NCBI GenBank assembly: GCA_946902985.2
Contig: OX336389.2
Coordinates: 126,639,572 to 126,703,571, forward strand
Reading direction: 5' to 3'
Origin: Meconema thalassinum
Taxonomy: Eukaryota; Arthropoda; Insecta; Orthoptera; Tettigoniidae
DNA: 64,000 nucleotides
Positions 1-12,787 of this stretch are shown in pieces. The notes below the pieces were generated by a model that was not told where the DNA came from, searched no databases, and saw only the letters and a list, made by a program, of their open reading frames with translations. Both the position numbers and the translations under genes were made by a program. Numbering within the stretch: position 1 is the first letter of the stretch; each line of letters begins with the position of its first letter.

Positions 1-3000
1 TTGGTTAACGCAAAATTATTCCAATTGCTGGAATATGTGAAAAACAAGTAGGTACTGTACCCTTATGAGGCGGATACAGGAATCGAACCCGTGATCATTT
101 AGTCGAGAAAGGTTATGATATTCTTGGAAGCTTTGTACAGATTCAATCTGTAAGTTGTAGAAGGCTGTAGATGACGACATGGTGAGACATCAAATTTATG
201 GTGCAGCTGGTCCGTGAGTAACAGAATGAGTCAACGTGCCTACGTGACCCACGCTAGCCAACTTCCTGATTCAACATCATGCAATCAGACGGGGAACTTT
301 TTCTGATATCAAATACGAGCAGGCAAGAAGGGGAACCCCTATAATGTGATGACACGAGGAAATTCTCGTAACAGTAGCAGTGGGCGGAGTCAGAATAATG
401 GTGTAATTACCCCGTTTTCGAGAAAGAAACAAAATTATAAACTTCTAGGCCCGCCAATATGAATAATACCGGGAATTAGAATTTTTAGGGGAATAAAACT
501 TTATAATAATTGTACAGGAGAAAAGTGCTTAGGTATGCATGACGTAGCCTGGGCGGAGCGGAAGAATATTGCGAACATATTCGTGTAATGAGTCCCAACC
601 CACGCAAGGCGAGAACATTTGGAAATTATTATAAATGATCGATTTTCGAAGTTTAAAATAATTTTGGAACTTAGAGACCATAAGGAGTCTGGCGATATTT
701 TTTCAAGCTCATACGATGCTTAGTTTGGAAAATAGCTTTCGAGAAGAAGGACAGGCACTATTTTCAACCGAATTTAACTAAATAGCCTGCCAGTTGAGCA
801 GAGATCATACAGTTATTAAGGAACCGTTGTAGCGGTCACGCTGTATCACAGACAGTCATCAAGGACCAGAGAGTAGTCGTGCCACGTCAAGAAGTAACCA
901 AGTTTATGGAACTTAGCGGGTTGCCATACTTTGACAGCGAAAGTATTTCGACAAGAACTTTAGTGAAAGTTATACTGTGCGATAGGAACTACATTCCGTA
1001 AACAACGGGAAAGTGTTATAATATCTCACCAGTATTTGAAGAAGTCATAAACACCGAGCGTGTTAAATAATTATCAAAGTATGTGTAAGACCAACATCGG
1101 GTCATAACGCCGAGTAACGATTCTGAACTTACCTATGCTAGGGAAGTCAGAACAAAAATAGTGACGATAATTCGGAAGTATAGTATGAATCGAAAGTTGT
1201 AATAATCATTGAAGTAAGTGTACTCAAATAGTATTCTAGTAAAACAGCTCGGAAAGCGAATTCGAGCGGAGAATCATTTGTAGAAGAGCGCTAGTTTGAT
1301 CTTAGACAGTGACTCTAGAAATAGTGTCTAAAATAGATACTCGGCAAAGGATAGACTTATCGCCGCATATAGACAGTATCGTGCCAGTGCTGTAACATTA
1401 GGGCCGATAGATCACGAGCAGAAACACTGATATAAACTATTCGAAGGTGACTAGTGGAGTGACGGGTTCGAATAGCAGATTCTCTCAAGTCGATTCAAGC
1501 GGATGTTAGGACCAGGACAGAAGTCGCGAGTATCTACATTCTTGGAGAAGGCATAAGAAGGTTGAGACGTGTGAAATAGAATCACGAGTGTTAAACAAGC
1601 TGTTAATTAGGCTTGAGTGTAATAATTTGTTTTGTGTGTAGAAATTATTATTTTTGTAAGTGTCATTTAGTGTTAAAGTGTATTTAATCATGTCAGTAAA
1701 ACCTCAGAGAGGGTCAATAAGTGCAAGCAAGATGTGAAAAGTTGATGAAAAAGGTTTATTTGTGGAAAGTGCTACGGTAGTTAAAATGGTGAACTAAGCT
1801 CAATATGTGGGTGAACTAGTCATCATCCATTGGGGTCCGAGGACTAGCAGGGTAAATGTGAGTACCGCTTACCAATATAAATTATGTTTTGGGTGAAGTT
1901 CGTGTATCCTTAAATGTTAGAAATGTCACACGGGTAGGAGATAGAAATGGAATTGTTAAATAAGTGAGAAATGATAATAATGGATCTGATCGACAGTAAA
2001 TAAATAAATGAATAAAGAAGTAAATCATGTTAAGAGTAGGGATCTCTTTAAAATGAAATAATTAATTTTCGAACCATAGCGTTCATGTCAAATTGCATTG
2101 AAAAGTATTAATGACAGTGAAATAGTCATTTATGGCAAATTAAAGTTAGCCATGGGAAAGGACGGCTTGGAAAATGAGAAGTTACGAAAAGCTTTTCAGA
2201 ATATATGTTATACACGCTGATTATGCGAATGTAAAATAGAGTCTATAGATTGTTATAGCTAATATCAAGGATAATTAATAATGAGTGGAATTGTCATAAG
2301 GCTGTCGGTGACGAATCCATATAAGTTTTGCAGAAGGGAGCTATTATGGTTGTATTGAAGTTAGAGTACATGGGTACAATTCCCACTCTAAAAGGATTGT
2401 GTTTACACGCGCAGAGGTCTGCTGGAATATCGCTCTGTTAGCGCATGAATGTGGAGAACGGAGGTTCGAGTCCCCGCTCCAAGGAAATATTGTCATTTCT
2501 TCCGAACATGGAAAAAGCCCCTAAGAATTGAATATATTTGGACACAAAGGTGTCAAAGTGAAGTTGTGAGCCCCTGTAAAAGAATGATCGCACTTCAGCT
2601 CACACAGTATTGATACTCATTTATTAATCGTTATATCCTATGACATAATTATCGGCCCATGTGATTGCCGCTTAAATATTAAACTGATAGGTTTCAATGT
2701 TAAAAGCTTTTCGTATTGTAACTTGTGACAGTATGAGGAAGTAGCCAGCTGTGTCCTTGAATGGTATCCCAGTGTTATATTGCAGACCGCCTGTCTGAAG
2801 AGTCATACATTTAGAGAGCACTCAAGTGTAGGTCGCTGGCCCGTAATCGCTTTGGAGCTGGCCAGACATGTTATGTCAATAGCCGAGTGTTATTGCCCTT
2901 GTAAGAACTTTTAAAAGGAGGGATGGGAGGTATTCCTGTGACCCAATTAATATGAATTATAGGCTGTAATTACGATCAGATACCATTAATAATTGAATTG

Positions 3001-3100
3001 TTGTATTACTATTGTTGTAAATTCTCATTGTGTGAGAAGTTCAAGATGGATGTTCTTGAGTTAATGCAAATCTTAAACAATACAGGGAGTCTTGTTTAAT
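1..3100. other. Unassigned AT-rich sequence
   Basis: No coding region, RNA gene or repeat family is recognised here. Stops are frequent in all frames. A B-box-like string (GGTTCGAGTCC) at 2463-2473 and a reverse B-box-like string near 81-91 hint at old tRNA-derived SINE debris. Neither has a convincing cloverleaf. The first 1.5 kb is purine-rich on the plus strand and could be leader sequence of an old retroelement, but I cannot support this. Confidence 0.5.
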
Positions 3101-3165
3101 TGAATTTTTCAGTAGTTTGTAGACTCAAGGGTGGCACGATTTTTCCCAACATAAAGCAGTACAAT

Positions 3166-3168
<3 letters not shown>

Positions 3169-3229
<61 letters not shown>
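3169..3229. repeat. (AG)n microsatellite
   Basis: About 30 uninterrupted AG dinucleotides form a perfect tract, so it is probably young or highly mutable. The open frame running through it (alternating Arg and Glu) is an artefact of the repeat. Confidence 0.97.
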
Positions 3230-3233
<4 letters not shown>

Positions 3234-3625
3234 CTCGATTCATGTGGACCAAATTGATATGACATTTATTATTATTATAAACAAATGTAAATCATACATT
3301 CAATAATCACCCAGAGTTAAAGAATAACTTATGTTTTCAATAACGAATAATGTTATAAAGGAACTAATGGAGCCATAGGTAGTTCGTAAGAACAAACTTT
3401 AAGAATTTGCCTGATGGAAGTGAAACTAAAAGGGTCAGATAAGGGAACCCAAGTAGTGATGATCTTGCTAATGATTATATTGATTCATTGTTCATTGGGA
3501 ACAAGTATAAAGTAGTGTGTTGTATTTTTGAGTTTTATGTTATACTAGCAGTAGTACCCGGCTTCGCCCGGTGGAATGATGATAATGTTTTAAGGTCTCC
3601 TTAGAAATATAATGGACTTAAAATC

Positions 3626-4545
3626 TAAGTCATTTGCCCCCAAAGACAATGAGGGAGTAATATCTAGGTCATTTGCCCTTTTGATAAGGATGATAATAAA
3701 AACTACTGTTGAATTGACACGTCAAACTTACAAACTACCGTAATAGAAATACATATTTCAAAATTCACAGGCGAGGAAGACTTATTGTGTGTGGTGATTA
3801 ATGGTGTAATGGGCGTAACATCTACTGTAGGTCATTTGCTCTTATGATGAGGATGATAAGGGAAACTACTACCGGTATTGAATTGACACTTCAACGTATA
3901 ATGTACACAATGTACTGTAATAAAAATAACTATATGGCGGCTTCGGTGGCGTATTTGGTAGCATGCTGAGCTTCTATGCCCAAGATAGCGGGTTCAAACC
4001 CGGCCGAAGCCGTCGGATATTTTTAGAGCGTTAAAAATCCCTCAGTATGCCTTTCTTCGGAGGGGAAGTAAAGCCGGCGGTCCCATGTCAGATTTATGGC
4101 ATGTTATTGAACCTTCCACTAATTACACCTGTGTGAAGCTAAATTGGATAGGTAAACAACGCTCATATATGTCTACGTCCGTTGGCAAGAGCCGACTGCA
4201 GTGGCGTCTAGTAGCTAAGTTCCGAACTTGGCCTAGTAGTCGTTGACGGTGGCGCTTGGCGGCAAAAGTACGAACTATTTGAAGAATTCTAAGTTGCAGT
4301 TTGTACTTAAGTTAAAAAACAGATAACACACACTAATACAGTCATCACAATTAACACCGGTTATCAGACAGATTCTACACACACCCAAAGTACACGGGGC
4401 TACATGACCGTGTTGTCGCAGCCCCTAAACTTAAGAACCAACCAACCAAAAATAAATATTTTAAAAATCACAGTCGAGAAAGACTTTATGCGGCGGTGAT
4501 TATTGGTATGATGCGCGTAACATCTAGGTCATTTGCACTTATGAT
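3626..4545 (+). repeat. Diverged ~165-180-bp tandem repeat, interrupted by a SINE
   Basis: The phrase TAGGTCATTTGC recurs near 3664, 3828 and 4524, with a related TAAGTCATTTGC near 3626. It is followed by shared text (GATGAGGATGATAA, AATTGACAC, TGGTGATTA). Removing the F1 SINE at 3937-4450 restores a spacing of about 180 bp, so the array predates the SINE. Confidence 0.7.
3937..4450 (+). mobile_element. tRNA-derived SINE, family F1, full length
   Basis: The head is tRNA-like: an acceptor-like arm CGGCTTCGG pairs with CCGAAGCCG, with an A-box region GTAGCATGCTGAG and B box GGTTCAAACCC. A unique body follows, then a tail containing CACCGGTTATCAGACA and AAGTACACGGGGCTACATG and ending in CCAACCAACCAAAAATAAAT. 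A second, highly similar copy lies at 52265-52793. AT-rich flanks AAAATAACTATAT and AAAATAAATATTT are probably a diverged target-site duplication. Confidence 0.9.
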
Positions 4546-4944
4546 GATAATAATAAGGTTATGAAAAAATGACTACTAAACGAACATGGTGTTATTTTAA
4601 AACTGATATAGGTAATTCAGGTGTCTAGCTTCGATGTCTTCCTAAGTCTCAACCTTATTTTCTGGCTTAGGCCTGTACTGGATGCGTCTAGTGAAAGAGC
4701 GTACTGCTCGGCAAAGACAAAGAATATAGGTCCAAGCTGCACGAACCTGAGATGATCGCAGATGATGACGAAATATGATGACACACGTTCGGGGTTCCCC
4801 GTCCTATACAGATTGACCGGGAATCACTCACTGTTTCGCAACGGCCCTGTGCTGGCATCGGCATAGACAGCAGGAGATAACACGGCGGGCTCTGGAAAGT
4901 ACTCTCAAGTCACCTCACGATGAATCAGCAAGCTATTCTCACAA

Positions 4945-5345
4945 CTGACCCCCCCCAGGGTCTCACAACTTGTGGGACGTGGGTTGGCGACCACGGAACC
5001 CCAGCTGAGTCTGGCATCGCTTCTACTTCCTGGTGCCGGGCTCATTTCAGTTCTCTTTCCAGTCGGCCTCCCTTGGTCAACTCTTGTTCTCTTCCGACCC
5101 AGACTGTATTAGGGTATCCGAGGGCTAGGGAGTCTTTCAATTTCCCGCCTTAATTGGCTTTGTCTCATCTTTCCTGATACCCTCATTCTTCGAGGGGTCT
5201 GCCTTCTTTTCCTTTTCATAATATCTCCTGTCTTCTGCTCAAGGCCCTCAAAGAGGCAGGGTGTGTGTAGACCCACCACTTCTGGTACACCCTCAAGGGC
5301 TCATGACTGGTGAGTTAGGAAGCTGGCAACCCCGAGGAATTCCTG
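4945..5345 (+). mobile_element. Repeat G fragment, truncated at its 3' side
   Basis: This segment matches the reverse complement of 43960-44350 over about 400 bp. Shared landmarks include GTGGGTTGGCGACCACGG, TTGGTCAACTCTTGTTCT, CCCGCCTTAATTGG and AGGCAGGGTGTGTGTAG. The longer copy runs on into a retroposon-like 3' tail that is missing here. In this copy the similarity stops where the 128-bp minisatellite begins. No protein is recognised, so the frames inside it should be ignored. Confidence 0.85.
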
Positions 5346-5349
5346 AGCT

Positions 5350-7892
5350 ACATGCAGGGAATGGAGTGGTATGTCAGAAATTTCAAGTGGACAGTGTTAC
5401 GCATCGGGTTCCAAAGGGTAAGTATACACTCTTTGATTTCGATCGGTGAACGATGTAGATTTGTACCAAAGGGCCTTAATGCGGGAAATGGAGTGGTCTG
5501 TCCGAAATTTCGAGTGGACAGTGTTACTCGTCGAGTTCCAAACGGTAATTATGTAAAATCTGGTTGAGATCGGTGAAACGGTGTAGTTTTGTGCCAAGGG
5601 CCAAAATGCAGGGAATGGAGTGGCCTGTCCAAATTTTAAAGTGGACAGTGTTACTCATCGGGTTCCAAAGGGTAAGTATACACATTTTGTTTTCGATCGG
5701 TGAACGATGTAGATTTGTGCCAAAGAGCCTAAATGCGTGGAATGGAGTGGTCTGTCCGAAATTTCGAGTGGACAGTGTTACTCGTCGAGTTTCAAAGGGT
5801 AATTATGTAAAATCTGGTTGAGATTGGTGAAACGGTGTAGTTTTCTGCCAAAGGGCCAAAAAGCAGGGAATAGTGTGGTCTGTCCGAAATTTAAAGTGAA
5901 CAGTGTTACTTGTCGGGTTCTACGGGTAAGTATATAAAATTGGGGTCAGATCGGTGAAACGGTGTAGATTTGTGCCAAACAGCCTAAATGCAAGGGATGG
6001 AGTGGCCTCGCCGCAATTTCAAGCAGACAGTGTTAGTCGAAGTGTTCCAAAGGGTAAATATACAAATTTTGGTTGAGATCGGTGAAACGGTGTAGATTTG
6101 GGACAAAGGGCCTAAATGCAGGGAATGGAGTGGTCTGTCCGCAATTTCAAGCAGACAGTGTTACTCGCTGGGTACCAAAGGGTAAATTTACGAATATTGG
6201 TTCTGATCGGTGACACGGTGTAGATTTGTGCCAAAGTGCCTAAATGCAGGGAATGGGGTGGTCTGTCCGAAATTTTAAGTGGACAGTGTTACTCGCAGGG
6301 TTCCAAAGGGTAAGTATACAAATTTTGGTTCAGATCGGTGAAACGGTGTAGATTTGTGCCAAAGGGCCTAAATGCATGGGATGGAGTAGCCTCTCCGCAA
6401 TTTCAAGTAGACAGTGTTAGTCGCAGTGTTCCAAAGGGTAAATATACAAATTTTGGATGAGATCGGTGGAACGGTGTAGATTTGGGCCAAAGGGCCTAAA
6501 TGCAGGGAATGGAGTGGTCTGTCCGCAATTTCAAGCAGACAGTGTTACTCGCAGGGCACCAAAGGGTAAGAATACGAATTTTGGTTCTGATCGGTGAAAC
6601 GGTGTAGATTTGGAACAAAGGGCCTAAATGCAGGGAATGGGGTGGTCTGTCCGAAATTTTAAGTAGTCAGTGGTACTCGCAGGGTTCCAAAGGGTAAATA
6701 TACAAATTTTGGTTGAGATCGGTGAAACGGTGTGGATTTGGACCAAAGGGCCTAAATGCAGGGCATGGGGTGGTCTGTTCGAAATTTCAAGTGGACAGTG
6801 TTACTCGCAGGGTTCCAAAGGTTAAATATACAACTTTTGGTTCAGATCGGTGAAACGGCGTAGATTTGTGCAAAAGGGCCTAAATGCAGGGCATGGGGTG
6901 GTCTGTCCGAAATTTTAAGTGGACAGTGTTACTCGCAGGGTTCCAAAGGGTAAGTATACAAAGTTTGGTTCAGATCGGTGAAACGGTGTAGATTTGTGCC
7001 AAAGGGCCTAAATGCATGGGATGGAGTAGCCTCTCCGCAATTTCAAGTAGACAGTGTTAGTCGCAGTGTTCCAAAGGGTAAATATACAAATTTTGGATGA
7101 GATCGGTGGAACGGTGTAGATTTGGGCCAAAGGGCCTACATGCAGGGAATGGAGTGGTCTGTCCGCAATTTCAAGCAGACAGTGTTACTCGCAGGGTTCC
7201 AAAGGGTAAGTATACACATTTTGGTTCAGATCGGTGAAACGGTGTAGATTTGTGCAAAAAGGGCCTAAATGCAGGGAATGGCGTGGTCTGTCCGAAATTT
7301 CAAGCAGACAGTGTTAGTCGCAGTGTTCCATAGGGTAAATATACAAATTTTGGTTGAGATCGGTGAAACGGTATAGATTTGGGCCAAAGGGCCTAAATGC
7401 AGGGAATGGAGTGGTCTGTCCGCAATTTCAAGCAGACAGTGTTACTCGCAGGGCACCAAAGGGTAAGAACACGAATTTTGGTTCTGATCGGAGAAACGGT
7501 GTAGATTTGGACCAAAGGGCCTAAATGCAGGGAATGGGGTGGTCTGTCCGAAATTTTAAGTGGTCAGTGGTACTCGCAGGGTTCCAAAGGGTAAATATAC
7601 AAATTTTGGTTGAGATCGGTGAAACGGTGTGGATTTGGACCAAAGGGCCTAAATGCAGGGAATGGGGTGGTCTGTCCGAAATTTCAAGTGGACAGTGTTA
7701 CTCGCAGGGTTCCAAAGGTTAAATATACAACTTTTGGTTCAGATCGGTGAAACGGTGTAGATTTGTGCAAAAGGGCCTAAATGCAGGGCATGGGGTGGTC
7801 TGTCCGAAATTTAATGTTGACGGGGTTACCCGCAGGGTTCCAAAGGGTAAGTATACAAATTTTGGTTCAGATCGGTGAAACGGTGTAGATTT
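5350..7892 (+). repeat. Minisatellite, about twenty 127-128-bp units
   Basis: The phase mark GATCGGTGAA (or a one-base variant) falls at 5441, 5568, 5695, 5822, 5949, 6077, 6205, 6333, 6461, 6589, 6717, 6845, 6973, 7101, 7229, 7358, 7486, 7614, 7742 and 7870. The first four intervals are 127 bp and most of the rest 128 bp. Unit length is not a multiple of three, so the short frames through it are meaningless. Variants recur in blocks: 6333-6500 is repeated 640 bp later and 6589-6870 is repeated 897 bp later. The array sits inside the 3545-7960 element. Confidence 0.97.
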
Positions 7893-7901
7893 GTATACAT
7901 A

Positions 7902-7932
<31 letters not shown>
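7902..7932. repeat. (ACAG)n microsatellite at an element end
   Basis: Seven to eight ACAG units immediately follow the minisatellite and precede the terminal AAACTTTGTGCTTTATATA. Confidence 0.95.
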
Positions 7933-7935
<3 letters not shown>

Positions 7936-7961
7936 TTTGTGCTTTATATATATAGATTTGG

Positions 7962-10900
7962 AATTTTGTAGCGCCATAGATTTGTTACTATTAAATATGT
8001 TGTTAAATTGTGATTTTTGAGTTTATTTGATGTGTTGACCTGTTGATTATGATCCTAAATATATGTGTCATAATGGGGGAATGAACGTACCACCCTCGAG
8101 ACCACTGAGCTGACCGAAGTATGACCATGTATTGATTCTACGGATGGGTACAGTACTGCATATAAGAACATAAACCTTGGTTAAGGGTAATTTGAATTCA
8201 AAATTACTTTGGGTTCAAGTAACCCATATTTTAAGGTTATGTTGACTAGTTTTAAAAATCGATGATTTGAAGACTATACACTACCATCATAATAAAGTTA
8301 CGTGAGGAATGATGTGAGAAGGACTTCAGAATAAAAGAAGACACTTACCGGAACTCTGAAGACTATAAACATACGATGCACAAGTAAAAGTTTGCAGAGG
8401 ACGAAAATAAGTTGGATCATGAAACAAACAACAAATGCAGCTGTGCACTCTAGTGGCGAGTTCTGTAAGCTAAATACTTACCCAAGCTGTAGGCAATGCT
8501 GTTAACTATCGAGAAAACTTCAAATTAAGTACTACCTAGTGACATTAAGGGCATGCTAAACCACTTTTTTAAAATTTGGGCTCAAGTAAACCCTGCGGGC
8601 TTAATTAGCCCTTGTCTACGGTAGTTCCGTGAAGAACTTACAGCCTATTTTCATATACATCCTACATATTGTCCCCTCGAATGAAGCGTACACGAGACTA
8701 TTTTCGGGGGTGTTCAGTTCTTCGTCGTGAGGCTGGGTATTTTGTAATTTGCTTCTATAAATATCAAGGTAACATAGATAAAAATATAACTAGTAATAAG
8801 GATGACCCATGATTAACATAAAACAACTTTAATAAACCGAATAAACAGACACAATAATAATAAAAATCTCCCTAATGACACCCTTTAAGAATGCAAAGAA
8901 CAAATATCAAATCAAACAATTACATGAACAAACTACAGCTTCAGAAATGATGTGAAACCAACAAAATATACACGGATCTCGTCCGTAAGTTCCTGATTGT
9001 TGTGTATATGCGCGCGATGATATGACAAGACATAACCTAGAATGAGCACGGTATCATGATATACGATTCCATTGACCCAAGACGCCGGACGCGTATCCAT
9101 GATTAACTGCACCAGACTTTGGCAACGGGGAACAACATTTACAATGGCTAACATGAAATAAATTACCAACCGACTACGCTACCCTTAACTATAATAAAAG
9201 ATCACTTCCGCATGAAGTCTTATCAAAGTGCGAACGCACAAAAATCAAACTGCCTAAAAAGTTAGGTCTTACAGACACTAACAATGAGTACTCATTCGTG
9301 GCCACTCTCAAACAACATCTGGGCAAACCGATCGTTTCCCGAACACTTACAAAATTACATAATTAGCACACAAAAGATGCATCAATAAAACATCTACATT
9401 TACTTGAGACAGTAACAAACATGAAATTAAACACACAAAAAAAAACCAACAACATAATCCTGAATAATCTGCCATGGAGAACTCCCAAAATTAAATAATC
9501 TAATTCATCTCCAATTATACGGGCTGCAAAGACGATTCTTATCTCATTGAGCACACTCACAGTCTCGACTACTAATTGCCTGAGATTCCTTATCTATGAT
9601 CTGGGGAGCGAGTGAACTTTGAACAGCCCTCGCCAACTGTGTCACCAAACCAGGTAGGTCTTAACACATATCTCAAAGCTCCCTAGCTTTTGAGAATCGC
9701 AGAAACAGCATATCACGGCCTGAAATAAAATACATGTGATCATCTCGTAGAATTTGTCCCCAGAAATAGCACCTTGCATTTCGGGACCGAAGAAAATATT
9801 ACAGACACCTCCTAGGAGCGTGCTGTCGTAGCATTGCAGCAGCCAGGTTAATGACCTTAGTCACACCTCGCGCAAAATAAACAAGCATATGACAAGTTTG
9901 ACACTTGTTCACCACCAATATCGCTCCAGATCAGAGAAATACCTGAATAAAATGTGTTCCAATAACGCAATTAATTTAACTATGTACTCCAATTACGTTA
10001 CAATATTACCAAAGAAGCTTATGGCATCTTGCTAATTAAATATGCAATGCCGCATAGATTATAGCCTGTGTAACTCAAAGTTCTTAAAACAAAATTCCTT
10101 TTTTCTCCCAACACTGTTATTACATGACCTACAATACTGCTCCATTTATCGACAGTTACATAGCTCATTCCTGTGTTGTATTTTATCAAAATACCCACTC
10201 TTTGTACTCGTTAGCACAATTTTAACATACTGTCCCGCACAAAAATACACAACATACAAAAATACGAATAACCACGACGAGCTTCACAAATTGAATAAGT
10301 AGTCGGTTAAAATAAAACAATACTACAAAAAAACTACAAGTAATACAGCAAACACAAAAATATGTACAAGAGTTCCCGATTTCCAAAGCTAGCTACATGA
10401 TGAAAATTAATTCATTTGGGTACTCATCCTCGGTTTTATCTTTCAAATTGATGTCCCCGGACATGATCCCAGCACTGCGCCTAGCGCATGGTCATCATCT
10501 TGGTGCTTGTTGAAGTTTGAGACATCCTTCCTTCGTCAGTGGATACCATGGGCTTCATTGTTGATGCGCTGCTTCGAATAAAATGTCAGTTAGTTTCAAA
10601 TTATTTTCTAACACTGTTAACCCTTTCTAGATTGCTCCGGTAGATTACTAAATTCATCCACAGTCCTATGAAGCATTACTGATCGATGACTTGCCCTAAT
10701 TTATAGCAATATGCTATCTAACATAATTTCACACGCATAACACTTCAATTACTTTAACTAGAGATATAATAATCATCTCAAAAATGCAAAGTTTTACTTC
10801 AAAATTGATACGTTTTTCCTGCTCTCAGGCAGAGTAGAAATTGTTCTGAAACCTCAGACTTGCGTAGAGACAGACATGGTTATACGTCTTACTAACTCAG

Positions 10901-11585
10901 TAACGCACGAAGAATTGCTGTAGAATGGGGGTTGAATGAACACTTCACTCGATATTTATACAGTTTTACCCAAATAGTAGGAGTGGGGACTTGATAAAAT
11001 ATCTATTTAATTAAGCAAGAATCGCACAGGCAAACAATATATATCAATGAACTCGGCTCGACGCGAAGCGTAAGTTTTTGGCGTGCGGGAATCAATCTGA
11101 TCGCAGGATTTAATCAGAATCCATTTCCCTCCATAATTGTCTGGTGATAGTTTGGCTTCAAAAGTGCGCGAATAATTCTTCTCATTCGTCAGTATGCTTT
11201 CCAAGATCGCGGTATATCTGCAGGTCTCGCCTTGTGGGAGTCGACGAAAAGTATCTTCTTCTCTTGATTTTCACTGTTTTCTCTGTCACATCTCTTCTGC
11301 ACAAAGCACATTTTTTCCAGGGTGAATCACATCCGTCGCGTGCCAACCCTAGTTTGTTGAACTCAAGCTAACGGTGTTCTACTGGCTTCTCGTTTCTGCA
11401 TCCCATTCCAGCTTTACCCTTTTCTATTGTCCACGCAGGAAGTTGGGCCTGACCATCCTGTCCCCTCGTCTCTAACAGGTAGATCTTGTTTCAACATATT
11501 GCAGGTGTAATTTCCAATATCCAGCCTCACTCCTCCACACAGAATAGAATTCATGAAACATTAATATAAAGACTTTTATATTAAG
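7962..11585. other. Unassigned AT-rich interval
   Basis: No gene or repeat family is recognised. Frames are short and have biased composition. Minus-strand 11040-11340 reads for about 40 residues with a C-x2-C pair and basic residues (KCALCRRDV), and could be an exon or TE fragment. I cannot assign it. The rest shows nothing beyond short homopolymers. Confidence 0.5.
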
Positions 11586-11589
11586 GGTT

Positions 11590-12735
11590 CAATATGTTAA
11601 TTGCCTCTATCAATATACAACATTTCAGTTTGATTGCTGTAATAGATTCGTAGATATTGAGAACCGTCTAAATATTTCGGATGGTCGCCATGTTGGAGTT
11701 TTATATATAGGCCTTAGAGTTCTGTACTATTACATGAAGATTATTGTGTAAGTGTTTTATTCAAACTTCAATCGCATGATTAGGACACAAGAAATAAAAA
11801 CAAGATTTTAAAAATTCGCTCAGCCGCCATCTTGTGATTGTGAAAATAATTTAAATGAATTAGATGCCAGTCGATTATAATTTATATAAGCATATACCAA
11901 ACCAAGTTTCACTACGCTCGGATGGTTAAATCATGGAGAAACGTCCTTTTGAATATTTAAATTTCGCGTCGCCGCCATGTTGGATTTGTTCTCACCAGGT
12001 TATTGAACGTCCCATAGGCGAACTTATGTTTATACAGAATTTCAGTTTGATTGCTGTCATGGATTAATAGATATTGAGAAATCGTCTAAATATTTCGGTT
12101 GGTAGCCATGTTGGATTTTAATCTGTGTAGGGCATAGGGTTATGTCTTATTAGATGAGGATTATTGTGTAGCCTACGTTTATTATTCAAACGTTGATTTC
12201 GATCACATGGTTAGAACAAAAGAAATAGAAACTTAATTTTAAAATTTCGCACAGCTGCCAACTTGAGGTTATGTAAACAACTAAGTTAAATTAGATGTCA
12301 TTGCATTGCAATTTGTATAGTCATTTGCTGTACCAAGTTTCACTGCGTTCGCATGGTTAAATCGCGAGGAAGGTCTATTTGAATGTTTCAAGTTCGCTTG
12401 GCCGCCATGTTCGTTTTGTTTTTAACAGGTTTTTGACAGTCACATAGGTGAACGTCTAGTAGTGCTCTTTATTACCGTACAAAACTTCAGGGTGATATGA
12501 GTAATAGGTTCGGAGATATAGAATGCCGGTGAAATATTGAGCACAACCACCATGTTGGATTGGTGAGACGTAATAAAATTCGAAGGGAACGGTCGGGGTC
12601 GGCCAAAATATTACTATGACCTTGACGAGTTTCAATGAATTCGCTCCAGCCGTTTAGAAGTTATTAGGGGGATACACACACGGATGCACACACACGGACA
12701 AAAGGGGATCTCATAAGCCTATTTTTTTTTCATAA
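11590..12735 (+). mobile_element. Repeat H, copy 1 (diverged ~420-bp internal repeats)
   Basis: Related blocks start at about 11622, 12039 and 12483 (TTTCAGTTTGATTGCTGT, then GATATTGAGAA, TAAATATTTCGG and GCCATGTTGGA). The right end is TCCAGCCGTTTAGAAGTTA, a CACACACGGA-rich patch, AAAAGGGGATCTCATAAGCC and a T-run. An inverted copy of the same family lies at 35516-36575. No protein is encoded. The element end resembles insect non-autonomous repeats, but its class is unknown to me. Confidence 0.85.
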
Positions 12736-12787
12736 ATGAAAATATGCTAATAACCTAATAAACAGACTATTGAAGAAGAAAACTAAA

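Larger units (their letters stand above)
3545..7960 (+). mobile_element. Composite ACTAGC / GCTTCGCCCGG-type interspersed element
   Basis: The left end reads ACTAGCAGTAGTACCCGGC followed by TTCGCCCGG. The right end is an (ACAG)n tract, then CAAACTTTGTGCTTTATATA and a short TA run. This pairing of ends resembles non-autonomous elements I recall from arthropods. The copy at 13550-14391 has related ends in reverse order. Inside lie diverged ~170-bp repeats, an inserted F1 SINE, a fragment of repeat G and a 128-bp minisatellite. No transposase or reverse transcriptase is visible. The superfamily is not assigned, and the two ends may not belong to a single insertion event. Confidence 0.55.

Noticed and set aside
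2400..2482. Possible tRNA gene near GGTTCGAGTCC
   Set aside because: Only the B box is convincing; there is no cloverleaf and no matching acceptor arm.
3100..3306. 68-residue frame rich in Arg-Glu
   Set aside because: It is a translation of the (AG)n microsatellite.
3937..4012. Possible tRNA gene with a long acceptor-like stem
   Set aside because: The same sequence heads two full-length F1 SINEs. The anticodon arm is not well formed.
5261..7722. Several frames with similar peptides, which could suggest a repetitive protein
   Set aside because: The 127-128-bp unit is not divisible by three, so no frame persists and the likeness is only nucleotide repetition.
5441..7890. CRISPR-like regular spacing
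   Set aside because: The whole 128-bp unit is repeated with no unique spacers, and the genome is eukaryotic. It is a minisatellite.
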